From Nocardiopsis suaedae (GTDB lineage Bacteria > Actinomycetota > Actinomycetes > Streptosporangiales > Streptosporangiaceae), in contig NZ_JAQFWP010000010.1 in the NCBI RefSeq assembly GCF_027706745.1, positions 62,001 to 126,000 of the forward strand: a stretch of DNA of 64,000 bases, in the 5' to 3' direction. The notes under the pieces were generated by a model that had not been told where the DNA came from, made no database searches, and saw nothing but the letters and a program-made list of their open reading frames with translations. Of this stretch, positions 10,095-19,188 are shown piece by piece; position 1 is the first letter of the stretch, and every line of letters begins with the position of its first letter. The position numbers were made by a program, and so were the translations under genes.

Positions 10095-10100
10095 TAGACT
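10095..10100 (+). promoter_or_regulatory. Possible serA -10 element
   Basis: TAGACT lies 55 bases before the serA GTG and is a good actinobacterial -10 hexamer. No convincing -35 is visible, so this is tentative. Confidence 0.3.
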
Positions 10101-10154
10101 TTTGTCGGCCGACGCACCCGACGCAGACCGACTGGCAACCATAAGGATCACGCT

Positions 10155-11744
10155 GTGCCCAAGCCCTCCGTACTCGTCGCGGAAGAACTCTCGCCCGCCG
10201 GACTCGCTCTTTTGGAGGGGGACTTCGACGTCCGCCACACCACCGGCGCGGACCGGTCCCAGCTGCTCCCGGCCCTGGCCGACGTGGACGCGCTGATCGT
10301 GCGCAGTGCCACCCAGGTGGACGCCGAGGCGCTGGCGGCCGCACCGAAGCTCAAGGTCGTCGCCCGCGCGGGGGTCGGCCTGGACAACGTCGACGTGGAC
10401 GCCGCCACCAAGGCCGGCGTGCTGGTCGTCAACGCCCCCACCTCCAACATCGTCAGCGCCGCCGAGCAGGCGGTGAACCTGCTGCTGGCCAGCGCCCGCA
10501 ACACCGCCCCCGCGCACAACGCCCTGGTCAACGGGGAGTGGAAGCGGTCCAAGTACACCGGCGTGGAGGTCTACGACAAGACGGTGGGCGTGGTCGGCCT
10601 GGGCCGCATCGGCGCCCTGGTCGCCCAGCGCCTGTCGGCGTTCGGCACCAAGCTCATCGCCTACGACCCGTTCGTGCAGCCCGCCCGGGCCGCGCAGATG
10701 GGCGTGGAGATGGTCAGCCTGGACGAGCTGCTGCGGCGCTCGGACTTCATCACCATCCACCTGCCCAAGAACAAGGACACCCTGGGCCTGATCGGCGACG
10801 AGGCGCTGCACAAGGTCAAGCCCGAGGTGCGGGTCATCAACGCCGCCCGCGGCGGCATCCTCGACGAGGACGCGCTCTACCGGGCGATCAAGGAGGGCCG
10901 GGTGGCCGGCGCGGGCATCGACGTGTGGGCCAGCGAGCCGTGCACCGACAGCCCGCTGTTCGAGTTCGAGAACGTGGTGGTCGCCCCGCACCTGGGCGCC
11001 AGCACCCACGAGGCCCAGGAGAAGGCCGGGACCCAGGTGGTCCGCTCGGTCAAGCTGGCGCTGGCCGGGGAGTTCGTGCCGGACGCGGTCAACGTGCAGG
11101 GCGGCTCGGTGGCCGAGGAGGTCAAGCCGGGGCTGCCGCTGGCCGAGAAGCTGGGCCGGATCTTCACCTCGCTGGCCGGGGGGCTGCCCGACCGCATCGA
11201 CGTCGAGGTGCGGGGCGAGATCGCCGCGCACGACGTGAAGGTCGTGGAGCTGGCCGCGCTCAAGGGCGTGTTCGGCCCGGTCGTCGAGGAGGCGGTGACC
11301 TTCGTCAACGCCCCGCTGCTGGCCAAGGAGCGGGGGGTGGAGGTGACGCTGTCCACCGGCGACGGCGACTCCGACTGGCGGAACCTGATCACCGTGCGCG
11401 GGGTGCTGGCCGACGGCCGCCGGGTGTCGGTGTCGGGCACCCTGACCGGGCCGCGGCACACCGAGAAGCTCGTCGAGGTCAACGGGTACAGCATGGAGAT
11501 CGCGCTCAGCGACCACATGGCGTTCCTGTCCTACGACGACCGCCCGGGCATCGTGGGCACCGTGGGCGCGCTGCTCGGCGAGTCCTCGGTGAACATCGCG
11601 GGCATGCAGGTCAGCCGGGACGAGCAGGGCGGCAAGGCGCTGATCATCCTCACCGTGGACACGGCCATCCCGGGCGCCACGCTGGAGGCGATCTCCACCG
11701 AGATCCGCGCCGAGACCACCCGCCAGGTGGACCTGGAGGACTAG
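10155..11744 (+). CDS. serA: D-3-phosphoglycerate dehydrogenase
   Basis: A 529-residue type I (long) PGDH, the NAD-dependent first step of serine biosynthesis. Residues ~1-310 hold the substrate and nucleotide domains: the Rossmann GLGRIGALVAQRL, the ARGGILDEDAL catalytic region and APHLGASTHEAQ with the catalytic His. Residues ~315-450 match the allosteric substrate-binding domain. The C-terminal ~75 residues are an ACT domain (LSYDDRPGIVGTVGALLGE) that would bind serine. It starts at GTG; AAGGATCACGCT precedes it. It follows the ilv operon but probably has its own promoter. Confidence 0.97.
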   Translation: MPKPSVLVAEELSPAGLALLEGDFDVRHTTGADRSQLLPALADVDALIVRSATQVDAEALAAAPKLKVVARAGVGLDNVDVDAATKAGVLVVNAPTSNIVSAAEQAVNLLLASARNTAPAHNALVNGEWKRSKYTGVEVYDKTVGVVGLGRIGALVAQRLSAFGTKLIAYDPFVQPARAAQMGVEMVSLDELLRRSDFITIHLPKNKDTLGLIGDEALHKVKPEVRVINAARGGILDEDALYRAIKEGRVAGAGIDVWASEPCTDSPLFEFENVVVAPHLGASTHEAQEKAGTQVVRSVKLALAGEFVPDAVNVQGGSVAEEVKPGLPLAEKLGRIFTSLAGGLPDRIDVEVRGEIAAHDVKVVELAALKGVFGPVVEEAVTFVNAPLLAKERGVEVTLSTGDGDSDWRNLITVRGVLADGRRVSVSGTLTGPRHTEKLVEVNGYSMEIALSDHMAFLSYDDRPGIVGTVGALLGESSVNIAGMQVSRDEQGGKALIILTVDTAIPGATLEAISTEIRAETTRQVDLED

Positions 11745-11775
11745 CGCCTCCCCGCCGCACGCAGACTGCACTGAC

Positions 11776-11809
11776 GCGGCGGCCGCCCGGTGGACCGGGC
11801 GGCCGCCGC
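11776..11809 (+). terminator. serA terminator hairpin
   Basis: A perfect 15-bp inverted repeat, GCGGCGGCCGCCCGG / CCGGGCGGCCGCCGC with a TGGA loop, lies ~30 bases after serA. No T tract follows. Confidence 0.65.
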
Positions 11810-12091
11810 CGTCGTCTCCGCGGGTTTCCTCCGATGGATCCCGCGGGGCTTCTGGTGAGAAGTTCGGACATCCGATATTCTGTCGTCCGAGTAAATCCGT
11901 CGGCGCGACTCCGCGCCGCGGCCGCGCGCACCGCCGCCCCCGCCCGCAACTCGGGTCCGGGCCCGGCGCCGCCCCGCAGGACCACTTCCGCGGGCGCCAC
12001 CCATGCGCGATCTCTGAGTGCGACCGCACGCGTCCTTTTCCCTGCTCCACTCTTCTCTTTTCTCCACTCCACGACGCTTGTGAGGACCGCC
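11810..12091. other. Intergenic stretch after serA
   Basis: Part of a 537-base gap between serA and leuB. No gene is recognised in this part; short AT-richer patches near 11870-11900 and 12040-12070 could hold promoter elements, but none is clear. Confidence 0.4.
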
Positions 12092-12196
12092 GTGTACGAC
12101 ACCGCAGACACTCCCGCCGAGGACCGCGACGAGGCCGCCCGCGCGCTGCAGGACGCCTTCGAGCGCAGGGACAACGGGGCGCCCCAGGGGCGCTGA
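12092..12196 (+). CDS. Possible small acidic protein (34 aa)
   Basis: A short frame, beginning MYDTADTPAEDRDEAARAL and ending DNGAPQGR, starts at GTG with GAGGA about six bases upstream. It is rich in Asp, Glu and Ala, as many small actinobacterial proteins are. An alternative GTG at 12080 would give 38 residues. I recognise no family. It lies between serA and leuB in the same direction. It may be real or fortuitous. Confidence 0.3.
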   Translation: MYDTADTPAEDRDEAARALQDAFERRDNGAPQGR

Positions 12197-12230
12197 GGCG
12201 CTACAGTTGTCTCAGAGAACGTAACGCCGG

Positions 12231-12245
12231 TCTCGGCATGTGAGA
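12231..12245. promoter_or_regulatory. Putative BCAA operator, leuB copy
   Basis: TCTCGGCATGTGAGA matches the ilvB and cimA palindromes. A -10-like TACAGT lies upstream at 12202-12207, so this copy would be downstream of the likely start site, a position fitting repression. A second small palindrome, TCTCAGAGA (12210-12218), is adjacent. Confidence 0.55.
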
Positions 12246-12281
12246 CATGCTGGGACCGGCCCGACCCGATAGGCAGGGCAC

Positions 12282-13343
12282 ATGGCAGCGCGCAGCGTGA
12301 ATCTGGCCGTCATCCCCGGCGACGGGATCGGTCCCGAGGTCGTCGCCGAGGGCCTGAAGGTGCTCGCGGCCGCCGCCGGGGACGACCTCGCCGTCGGGAC
12401 CACCGAGTACGACCTGGGGGCGCGCCGGTACCACGCCTCGGGCGAGGTGCTCCCCGACGCGGTGGAGGCCGAGCTGCGCGGCCACGACGCGATCCTGCTG
12501 GGCGCCGTGGGCGACCCCTCGGTGCCCAGCGGGGTGCTGGAGCGCGGGCTGCTGCTGCGGCTGCGCTTCGCCTTCGCGCACTACGCCAACCTGCGCCCGG
12601 TCAAGCTGTACCCGGGCGTGGCCACCCCGCTGGCCGACCGGACCCCCGAGGACATCGACATGCTCGTGGTCCGCGAGGGCACCGAGGGGCCCTACGCCGG
12701 GATGGGCGGGGTGATGCGCAAGGGCACCCCCGACGAGATCGCCACCCAGGACAGCGTCAACACCCGCATGGGCGTGGAGCGGGTCGTGCGCTACGCCTTC
12801 GCCAAGGCCGCCGAGCGGCCCCGCCGCCACCTGACCCTGGTGCACAAGGACAACGTGCTGTCGTATGCCGGGGACCTGTGGCAGCGCACCGTACGCGCGG
12901 TCGGCGCCGAGTACCCGCAGGTCACCGTGGACTACTGCCACGTGGACGCGGCGGCGATGTTCTTCGTGAACCGGCCCGAGCGCTTCGACGTGATCGTCAC
13001 CGACAACCTGTTCGGCGACATCATCACCGACATCGGCGCCGCCGTCACCGGCGGCATCGGCCTGGCCGCCAGCGGGAACGTCAACCCCGAGGGGGACTTC
13101 CCCAGCATGTTCGAGCCGGTCCACGGGTCGGCCCCGGACATCGCCGGACAGGGCGTCGCCGACCCCACCGCCACGGTGCTCTCGGTCGCCCTGATGCTGG
13201 AGCACCTCGGGCTGCCCGCCGCCGCGCGCCGGGTGGAGGCCGCGGTCGCCGAGGACCTGCAGGTGCGGGCCAAGGAGGGCGGCGAGCGCACCACCGCCCA
13301 GATCGGTGACGACCTGGCCGGCCGAGTAGCCGGGCAGGGCTAG
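12282..13343 (+). CDS. leuB: 3-isopropylmalate dehydrogenase
   Basis: A 353-residue beta-decarboxylating dehydrogenase that oxidises 3-isopropylmalate with NAD in leucine synthesis. CimA-type pathways also use LeuB for the methylmalate step to 2-oxobutyrate, so it may serve Ile here too. Motifs: [10 protein letters not shown], the substrate-binding [50 protein letters not shown] and [14 protein letters not shown]. Length is that of the actinobacterial short form. It starts at ATG in a separate unit with a likely operator upstream and a strong hairpin (13358-13392) downstream. Confidence 0.96.
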   Translation: MAARSVNLAVIPGDGIGPEVVAEGLKVLAAAAGDDLAVGTTEYDLGARRYHASGEVLPDAVEAELRGHDAILLGAVGDPSVPSGVLERGLLLRLRFAFAHYANLRPVKLYPGVATPLADRTPEDIDMLVVREGTEGPYAGMGGVMRKGTPDEIATQDSVNTRMGVERVVRYAFAKAAERPRRHLTLVHKDNVLSYAGDLWQRTVRAVGAEYPQVTVDYCHVDAAAMFFVNRPERFDVIVTDNLFGDIITDIGAAVTGGIGLAASGNVNPEGDFPSMFEPVHGSAPDIAGQGVADPTATVLSVALMLEHLGLPAAARRVEAAVAEDLQVRAKEGGERTTAQIGDDLAGRVAGQG

Positions 13344-13357
13344 CCGCATTCGCTCGA

Positions 13358-13392
13358 GCGCGGCCCGCCCTGCACCGCCGGGCGGGCCGCGC
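13358..13392 (+). terminator. leuB terminator hairpin
   Basis: GCGCGGCCCGCCC pairs perfectly with GGGCGGGCCGCGC (13-bp stem, 9-base loop) just after leuB. Confidence 0.6.
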
Positions 13393-13541
13393 CGGGGATC
13401 CTCTCCCCTCCGGGGCGCGCCCGGAGTGCGCCGGTGCCCGGCCGGAACGGGCACTGGCAGCGGACGCGCCGATTCCGTCAGACTGGACTCCGGACCGGCG
13501 GCGCTGCCGGACCGACGTAGGTGAGAGGACCTGAGAAACCC

Positions 13542-14666
13542 ATGAGCAACGGCACCACCACAAGCGGGTTGACGTTCGACGTCCAGCCCTCGGCCTCGCG
13601 GCGGACCCCGGAGGAGCGAGAGGCGCTGCTGGGCGACCCCGGGTTCGGGAACGTGTTCACCGACCACATGGTGACCATCCGCTACACCGAGGGGAAGGGG
13701 TGGCACGACGCGCGGCTGGAGCCCTACGGGCCGCTGTCGCTCGACCCGGCCACCAAGGCACTGCACTACGCGCAGGAGATCTTCGAGGGGCTCAAGGCCT
13801 ACCGGCACCCGGACGGCACGGCCGCGGCGTTCCGGCCCGAGGCCAACGCCGAGCGCATGAACCGCAGCGCACGGCGCATGGCCATGCCCGAGCTGCCCGA
13901 GGACCTGTTCGTGCGCTCCATCGAGCTGCTGCTGGAGCACGACGGGGACTGGATCCCCACCCAGAAGGACGCCAGCCTCTACCTGCGTCCCTACATGATC
14001 GCCACCGAGGTCGGCCTGGGCGTCAACGGCCCGTCGTCGACCTACCTGTTCGGGCTGATCGCCTCGCCGTCGGGGCCGTACTTCTCCGGGGGCGTCCGCC
14101 CGGTGACCGTGTGGCTGAGCGAGGACTACACCCGCGCCGCGCCCGGCGGGACCGGCGAGGCCAAGTTCGCGGGCAACTACGCCGCCAGCTTCCTGGCCCA
14201 GCGCCAGGCGGTCGAGCAGGGCTGCGACCAGTGCGTGTGGCTGGACGCGGTCGAGCACCGCTGGGTCGAGGAGATGGGCGGGATGAACCTGTTCTTCGTC
14301 TTCGGGTCCGGCGAGGACGCGCGCATCCTCACCCCGGGGCTGACCGGGACGCTGCTCCCCGGCATCACCCGAGACTCGCTGCTCAAGCTCGCGCCGGAGC
14401 TGGGCCTTCCCGCCGAGGAAGGGCGCATCTCCACCGACGAGTGGCGCCAGGGCGCGCTGAGCGGGGAGATCACCGAGGTGTTCGCGTGCGGCACCGCGGC
14501 GGTGATCACCCCGGTCGGGCACGTCAAGAGCGCCCACGGCGAGTTCACCGTCGGCGACGGCGAGCCGGGGCCGGTGACCATGCGGCTGCGCGAGGAGCTG
14601 GTGGCGCTGCAGTACGGCAAACGCCCCGACACCCACGGGTGGATCCGCACCTTCCCCAAGGCCTGA
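13542..14666 (+). CDS. ilvE: Branched-chain amino acid aminotransferase
   Basis: A 374-residue fold-type IV PLP enzyme transferring the amino group from Glu in the last step of Val, Leu and Ile synthesis. Seen: the [15 protein letters not shown] segment, the PLP-lysine region [28 protein letters not shown] and the cofactor-binding [15 protein letters not shown] 13542 is chosen because the N-terminus then matches usual length; a GTG at 13521 would add seven residues. It stands alone between leuB and cimA. Confidence 0.95.
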   Translation: MSNGTTTSGLTFDVQPSASRRTPEEREALLGDPGFGNVFTDHMVTIRYTEGKGWHDARLEPYGPLSLDPATKALHYAQEIFEGLKAYRHPDGTAAAFRPEANAERMNRSARRMAMPELPEDLFVRSIELLLEHDGDWIPTQKDASLYLRPYMIATEVGLGVNGPSSTYLFGLIASPSGPYFSGGVRPVTVWLSEDYTRAAPGGTGEAKFAGNYAASFLAQRQAVEQGCDQCVWLDAVEHRWVEEMGGMNLFFVFGSGEDARILTPGLTGTLLPGITRDSLLKLAPELGLPAEEGRISTDEWRQGALSGEITEVFACGTAAVITPVGHVKSAHGEFTVGDGEPGPVTMRLREELVALQYGKRPDTHGWIRTFPKA

Positions 14667-14757
14667 GGGGCCTCCACCGCCCGGCCCTGCTCCCGCCGGG
14701 ACCTGCCGCACGACCAGCCACAGGACCGGCCACGACGTCCGGATCCGGGACATTGCG

Positions 14758-14772
14758 TCTCACATCCCGAGA
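14758..14772. promoter_or_regulatory. Putative BCAA operator, cimA copy
   Basis: TCTCACATCCCGAGA resembles the sites before ilvB and leuB. Its end is 53 bases from the cimA leader GTG, identical to the ilvB spacing. Confidence 0.6.
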
Positions 14773-14824
14773 CATTCGGCGCGTGAACTCGGGCTTTTCC
14801 GCACCCCTGTGGCAGACTGGCAGC

Positions 14825-14866
14825 GTGCCGTCTCAGGTGATCATTATCGCCAGGCGCGCCGGCTGA
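14825..14866 (+). CDS. cimA leader peptide (isoleucine attenuator)
   Basis: A 13-residue frame, MPSQVIIIARRAG, starting at GTG. Three consecutive Ile codons follow a Val codon. It is followed by alternative hairpins and a T-tract terminator upstream of cimA, so stalling on Ile codons would relieve termination. That fits the gene: citramalate synthase feeds isoleucine. No ribosome site is visible and a -10-like CAGACT lies at 14813-14818, so the leader mRNA may begin at the GTG. Its Arg-Arg-Ala tail is shared with the ilvB leader. Confidence 0.75.
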   Translation: MPSQVIIIARRAG

Positions 14867-14888
14867 AAACGGACCCCGCCGGCGCGCC
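14853..14888 (+). promoter_or_regulatory. Pause/alternative hairpin of the cimA attenuator
   Basis: GGCGCGCCGG (14853-14862) is the exact reverse complement of CCGGCGCGCC (14879-14888). The left arm overlaps the last codons of the leader peptide. Confidence 0.6.
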
Positions 14889-14918
14889 GACCTCTCGTGT
14901 CCACGAGGGGTCTTTTTT
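14889..14918 (+). terminator. cimA attenuator terminator
   Basis: GACCTCTCGTG pairs with CACGAGGGGTC (one G-T wobble) and is followed by a run of six T residues, upstream of cimA. Confidence 0.8.
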
Positions 14919-14979
14919 ATTGGCGGCGCACGGTCGGGCTCCGGCACCACGGGCAGCATCCGACTCGGGAGTACCACCG

Positions 14980-16557
14980 ATGCCAGACGACAGCTTCCAC
15001 GTCTTCGACACGACCCTGCGCGACGGCGCCCAGCGCGAGGGGGTCGCCCTGACCGTCGCCGACAAGCTCGCCATCGCGCGGCTGCTGGACGCCTTCGGCG
15101 TGGGCTTCGTCGAGGGCGGCTGGCCGGGGGCCAACCCCAAGGACACCGAGTTCTTCCGGCGGGCTTCACAAGAGCTCGACCTGGAGCACGCGCGGCTCAC
15201 CGCGTTCGGCGCGACCCGCCGGCCGGGGGCCCACACGGCGGACGACCCACAGGTCGCCGCACTGCGCGACTCGGGTGCCCCCGTGGTGACGCTGGTGGCC
15301 AAGAGCGACGTCCGGCATGTGGAACGCGCGCTGCGCACCACGCCGGAGGAGAACCTGGCGATGATCGCCGACACGGTCGCGCACCTGCGGGCCGAGGGGC
15401 GGAGGGTCTTCGTCGACCTGGAGCACTTCTTCGACGGGTACCTGTACGACCCGTCCTACGCCCTGGAGGCGGTGCGGGCCGCCGCCGGGGCCGGGGCCGA
15501 CGTGGCGGTGCTGTGCGACACCAACGGCGGCATGCTGCCCGCCGGGGTCGGCCGCGTCGTCGCCGAGGCCCTTGAGGCGACCGGCGCGCGGCTGGGCATG
15601 CACGCCCAGGACGACACCGGGTGCGCGGTCGCCAACACCCTGGCCGCGGTCGACGCCGGGGCCACCCATGTGCAGTGCACCGCCAACGGGTACGGGGAGC
15701 GGGTGGGCAACGCCGACCTGTTCTCGGTGGTGGCGGCGCTGGAGCTCAAGCACGGGCGCAAGGTGCTGCCGGAGGGGTGCCTGGCCGAGGCCTCCCGCGT
15801 CTCCACGGCCGTCGCCGAGCTGGTGAACATCGCACCGGCGACGCACCAGCCGTACGTGGGGGTGTCGGCGTTCGCGCACAAGGCGGGGCTGCACGCCTCG
15901 GCCATCAAGGTCGACCCGGACCTGTACCAGCACACCGACCCGGCCCTGGTCGGCAACGACATGCGGATGCTGGTCTCGGACATGGCCGGGCGGGCGTCGA
16001 TCGAGCTGAAGGCCGAGGAGCTGGGCGTGGACCTGGGCGGCGACCGGGCCCCGGCGGCGCGGGCGGTCGAGCGCATCAAGGAGCTGGAGACCCGCGGGTA
16101 CAGCTTCGAGGCCGCGGACGCCTCTCTCGAGCTGCTCCTGCGCGAAGAACTGGGCGAGGCGCCCGAGCTCTTCACCGCCGAATCGTGGCGGGTCATCACC
16201 GAGCGCCGCGCGGACGGGGTGGCCGTGAGCGAGGCGACCGTGAAGCTGCACGTCAAGGGTGAGCGGATGATCGCCACCGCGGAGGGCAACGGCCCGGTGA
16301 ACGCGTTGGACCGGGCCCTGCGCCAGGCCGTGGAGGGGGTGTACCCCGAGCTGGGGGCGCTGCGTCTGGTGGACTACAAGGTCCGCATCCTGGAGGGCGG
16401 CGGCACCGGGGCGGTGACGCGGATCCTGGTCACCTTCGGCGACGGCCACAGCGAGTGGACGACGGTGGGCGTGGGAGAGAACGTGATCGACGCGTCGTGG
16501 ACCGCACTGGAGCAGGCCGTGAGGTACGGGTTGATGCACCAGGGCCACAACGAGTAG
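14980..16557 (+). CDS. cimA: (R)-citramalate synthase
   Basis: A 525-residue enzyme condensing pyruvate and acetyl-CoA to citramalate, the threonine-independent route to 2-oxobutyrate and isoleucine. The HMGL-like barrel (~1-280) shows FDTTLRDGAQREG, the EGGWPGANPKD substrate region characteristic of the CimA branch, and MHAQDDTGCAVAN. The C-terminal LeuA-type allosteric domain spans ~400-520. The ATG has GGGAG seven bases upstream. An alternative call, 2-isopropylmalate synthase, is less likely given the EGGWPG motif and the Ile-coding leader. A large repeat-rich non-coding stretch follows. Confidence 0.92.
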   Translation: MPDDSFHVFDTTLRDGAQREGVALTVADKLAIARLLDAFGVGFVEGGWPGANPKDTEFFRRASQELDLEHARLTAFGATRRPGAHTADDPQVAALRDSGAPVVTLVAKSDVRHVERALRTTPEENLAMIADTVAHLRAEGRRVFVDLEHFFDGYLYDPSYALEAVRAAAGAGADVAVLCDTNGGMLPAGVGRVVAEALEATGARLGMHAQDDTGCAVANTLAAVDAGATHVQCTANGYGERVGNADLFSVVAALELKHGRKVLPEGCLAEASRVSTAVAELVNIAPATHQPYVGVSAFAHKAGLHASAIKVDPDLYQHTDPALVGNDMRMLVSDMAGRASIELKAEELGVDLGGDRAPAARAVERIKELETRGYSFEAADASLELLLREELGEAPELFTAESWRVITERRADGVAVSEATVKLHVKGERMIATAEGNGPVNALDRALRQAVEGVYPELGALRLVDYKVRILEGGGTGAVTRILVTFGDGHSEWTTVGVGENVIDASWTALEQAVRYGLMHQGHNE

Positions 16558-16599
16558 GGGGCGCCCGGTCCCGGCCCGGCCCCGAGCCGGGACCGCTGC

Positions 16600-17640
16600 A
16601 CCATGTGGCACCTGGGCCCAGGAGGCGTCCCCACCCCACCGCCCAGTTCTCTGGCTTGGTGCTGCCCCTTCGATCTCCACCGCAGCCACAGCATGCGACG
16701 AAGCAGCGTGGGCTCAGGAGGCATCCCCACCGCTCGTTGCAGTGGGTCGCCGCTGCTTGGCGGGCCCGCCCCACCCCGGCGGTGCGGCGCCGCGCTCCTC
16801 GGCGGGGCCGCTGCGGGGTATCGAGGCCGGTGCTTCCGCCTCCTGATCACCTTCTGGTGGTGATCCACGTTCGTTGGTCCAGGCCCCACCCTCACCGCCC
16901 GTTGCGTTGGGTCACCGCTGCTTGGCGGGCCCACCCCACCCCGGCGGTGCGGCGCCGCGCTCGCCGATGGGGCCGCTGTGGGCCGTCGGGGGTGGTGGTT
17001 CCACCTCCTGATCGCCTTATGGATGGTTCTTTCGCCGCGTTCGTTGGTCCAGGCCCCATCCCCACCGCTCGTTGCGTTGGGTTACCGCTGCTTGGCGGGC
17101 CCTCCCCACCCCGGCGGTGCGGTGCCGCGCTCCCCATTCGGCTGTCGAAAGTCCAGGCGGAGAGCAACGACGGATCAGCAGGCACCCCGCTCCGGCCTGC
17201 CTGCCGGGTGTCGGGCCGCCACGGTGCCGGGGAGGAGAGCGGCGACGGCAGGAGCAGGGCGGTTCCCCGGCGCTGCTCGCCGGGTGGCGGGCCTCTCCCG
17301 CTCCGGGAATGCGGCGCGGTCAGGGGCGGGTGGCCGCCCGCGTGTGGGTGTGTGAAGGCCGGTCCGCTCATCCTGTGTGGCGGAATCGCCACACGATCAT
17401 GCGGAAAACGGCGATTTCACGACACAGGATGACCCTGCGCAGCCTCCGGGCCCGCGTTCTGGTCGGCCGAGGGGAGTGAGGGTGGTGGTTTCACCTCTTG
17501 ATCGCCTCATGGACGGTTCTTCCACCACGTTCGTCGGTCCAGGAGGCATCCCCACCGCTCGTTGCTTTGGGTTGCCGCTGTTTGGCGGGCCCACCCCACC
17601 CCCAGTGGCGCGGCGTCGCGCTCCCCACCGGGGCGGCCGG
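16600..17640. repeat. Interspersed repeat array (~165-170 bp period) in a non-coding gap
   Basis: The 1.2-kb gap after cimA has no supported gene but at least four related ~85-95 bp units: 16716-16798, 16868-16962, 17038-17132 and 17529-17622. Each contains CCACCGCTCGTTGC or a close variant, CGCTGCTTGGCGGGCCC, CCACCCCGGCGGTGCGGC and GCCGCGCTC. A partial copy is near 16618-16650. Copies 3 and 4 are preceded by a shared box GGTGGTGGTTyCACCTCyTGATCGCCT (y = c or t). The first three are spaced 165 and 170 bases; the fourth follows after 490. GC-rich arms suggest RNA or DNA secondary structure. Function unknown. Confidence 0.75.
17368..17432. repeat. Nested inverted repeat
   Basis: TCATCCTGTGT (17368-17378) and ACACAGGATGA (17422-17432) are perfect 11-bp inverted repeats. 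Inside, TGTGGCG-GAAT-CGCCACA (17374-17391) forms a second hairpin. It lies in the segment between repeat copies 3 and 4 and could be a small mobile element end, a protein site or a structured RNA. Confidence 0.5.
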
Positions 17641-17769
17641 GGGGGCTGGAGGCAGCGAAAAGCGACGGCACTGGGGCCGAGCTCAGGAGCTCCGCCGTCC
17701 TCGGTGCCATGACCGCCCCCTACCCAGTTCACTCATTGCGTTGTGGGGGAACGGTCATGCGCGAGGTGC

Positions 17770-17788
17770 AGAAGCGGTGACCGCTTCT
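17770..17788 (-). terminator. Hairpin at the 3' end of the XRE regulator gene
   Basis: AGAAGCGG-TGA-CCGCTTCT is a perfect 8-bp stem touching the regulator's stop codon. Confidence 0.4.
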
Positions 17789-19188
17789 CACCGGCCATTG
17801 GGCTCCGGGCTGGAGCGCTGGATCGGGCTGTGAGCAGGCAGCGCTCGGAGGCGGTCGGTCAGAGCGCGTGCCGCCGGTCCGGGAGCGGGGTCGGCGGCCA
17901 GGTCCGCATCGAGCGTGAGGAGGCGGCGCCGGGTGGTCTCGCGCAACGACTCGGCGGGCACCGTGTCGAGGATCTGGTCGGCGAGCGCCACCGCCCCGTC
18001 GGCGTCGCGGTCGGCGGCAGCCGCCCGCGCCAGGATCGCGGTTGCGGCGGCCCACCCGCCCGAACCGGTCCGCTTCAGCCTTCGGGCTGTCTCGGCGTGA
18101 CTGCGTGCCTGCGCCGAGTCTCCGAGCGTCAGGTGGGCTTCGGCCAGGTGCTGGTGCAGCTCCGGCCGGTCGAACCCCCACCGGTTCCGAGGATCCTCGT
18201 CAGCGGCGTCCATGCTGCGCTGTGCCCGACGAGCCGCGTCCCGGGCCTCCCGCGCTCGTCCCATGCGAGCCAGTGGCCGCAGTTCGCACCAGGCCGCCAT
18301 CTGCGCCTGCTGCAGCGGCCCGTCGGCAAGCTCGCTCGCCTGAACCGCCAGCTCTAAGGCATCGACGTCTCGCCCGCGGAAAGCGGTCATCATCGATTGC
18401 GCCCCCACGCTCCAACTCGCCAGACGGGCGTCACCGACCTCGGTCCCTAGACGGGCACCGGTGCCCAGGTGGATGAGCGCCCCCTCGTAGTCAGAGGCGG
18501 AGAAGACGAAGTCTCCCAGCAGCGCCGAGAGCCATCCCGCCAGAGTCCGCAGCTCCCTGCGGTCACGGTCGGGTTGGCGGTGAGCGAGCATGCCCACGAC
18601 CAGGCCTCGGCACCGGTGGACCTCGGTGGCCATGAGGGTCGGCGCGTGGTCGCCATAATGGACCGCGAAGTAGTTCAGCGCCCTTCCGACCTGCTCACGC
18701 GCCTGGGGGCCGCCCGCGGGCCCCTCGACCTCCAAGTGCAGCGCGATGCTGTCGGTCACCGCGGTCAGCGGCGCGTGGTCGGCCATGGTGACTCCCTGGG
18801 CGCGCGGATGGCCACGACCGTACCAAGCAGTCCGGGGTGCGGTCAGGCCAAGGCGCGCGGGAGGGACGGCGAAGACCTCTATAAGCGCCTCGGCGTAGTC
18901 CGCGGAGGGGTGGACGCCGTTGTGCTCCCATCGGCAGATCCTCGCCTCGGAGAGCCCGGGGTCGGCCTGCCCTCGTGCCCGGATCGCCTCCACGACGGCG
19001 TCGGCGAGCTGGCGGCGGGTCCACCCGTAGGCGTGCCGGTGCGCCTCCAGCGGCCGCATCTGCGGCAGGCGTCGGACGATCTCAGCGGCGACGGCGTGCA
19101 CGGTGCGCCCGGAGCGCTGGCCCTCGATGCGGATCTGTGCGGCGGCGCGGGCCAGCTCCGCGCGGCGCCGACGGCTGATCGTCGGCAT
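17788..19188 (-). CDS. XRE-like regulator with a helical-repeat sensor domain
   Basis: A 466-residue predicted cytoplasmic transcription factor. Residues ~40-120 form a helix-turn-helix (GWTRRQLADAVVEAIRARG ... ICRWEHNGVHPSADYAEALI), the actinobacterial XRE type that recognises DNA through RICRWE-like helices. The rest (~170-455) is Ala/Leu/Arg-rich helical repeat sequence resembling TPR units, probably a ligand- or peptide-sensing part. The ATG at 19188 has GGAGGAG upstream. It is divergent from a small cysteine-tailed protein and a methyltransferase, which it may control. No ligand is known. Confidence 0.78.
   Translation of the reverse strand: MPTISRRRRAELARAAAQIRIEGQRSGRTVHAVAAEIVRRLPQMRPLEAHRHAYGWTRRQLADAVVEAIRARGQADPGLSEARICRWEHNGVHPSADYAEALIEVFAVPPARLGLTAPRTAWYGRGHPRAQGVTMADHAPLTAVTDSIALHLEVEGPAGGPQAREQVGRALNYFAVHYGDHAPTLMATEVHRCRGLVVGMLAHRQPDRDRRELRTLAGWLSALLGDFVFSASDYEGALIHLGTGARLGTEVGDARLASWSVGAQSMMTAFRGRDVDALELAVQASELADGPLQQAQMAAWCELRPLARMGRAREARDAARRAQRSMDAADEDPRNRWGFDRPELHQHLAEAHLTLGDSAQARSHAETARRLKRTGSGGWAAATAILARAAAADRDADGAVALADQILDTVPAESLRETTRRRLLTLDADLAADPAPGPAARALTDRLRALPAHSPIQRSSPEPNGR

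Noticed and set aside
16600-17640. CRISPR array
   Set aside because: Copies are ~90 bases, GC-rich, diverged and unevenly spaced, without short constant repeats or cas genes.
16603-17712. Short open frames within the repeat gap as genes
   Set aside because: They follow the repeat copies, in several frames on both strands, with no ribosome sites or conserved protein.
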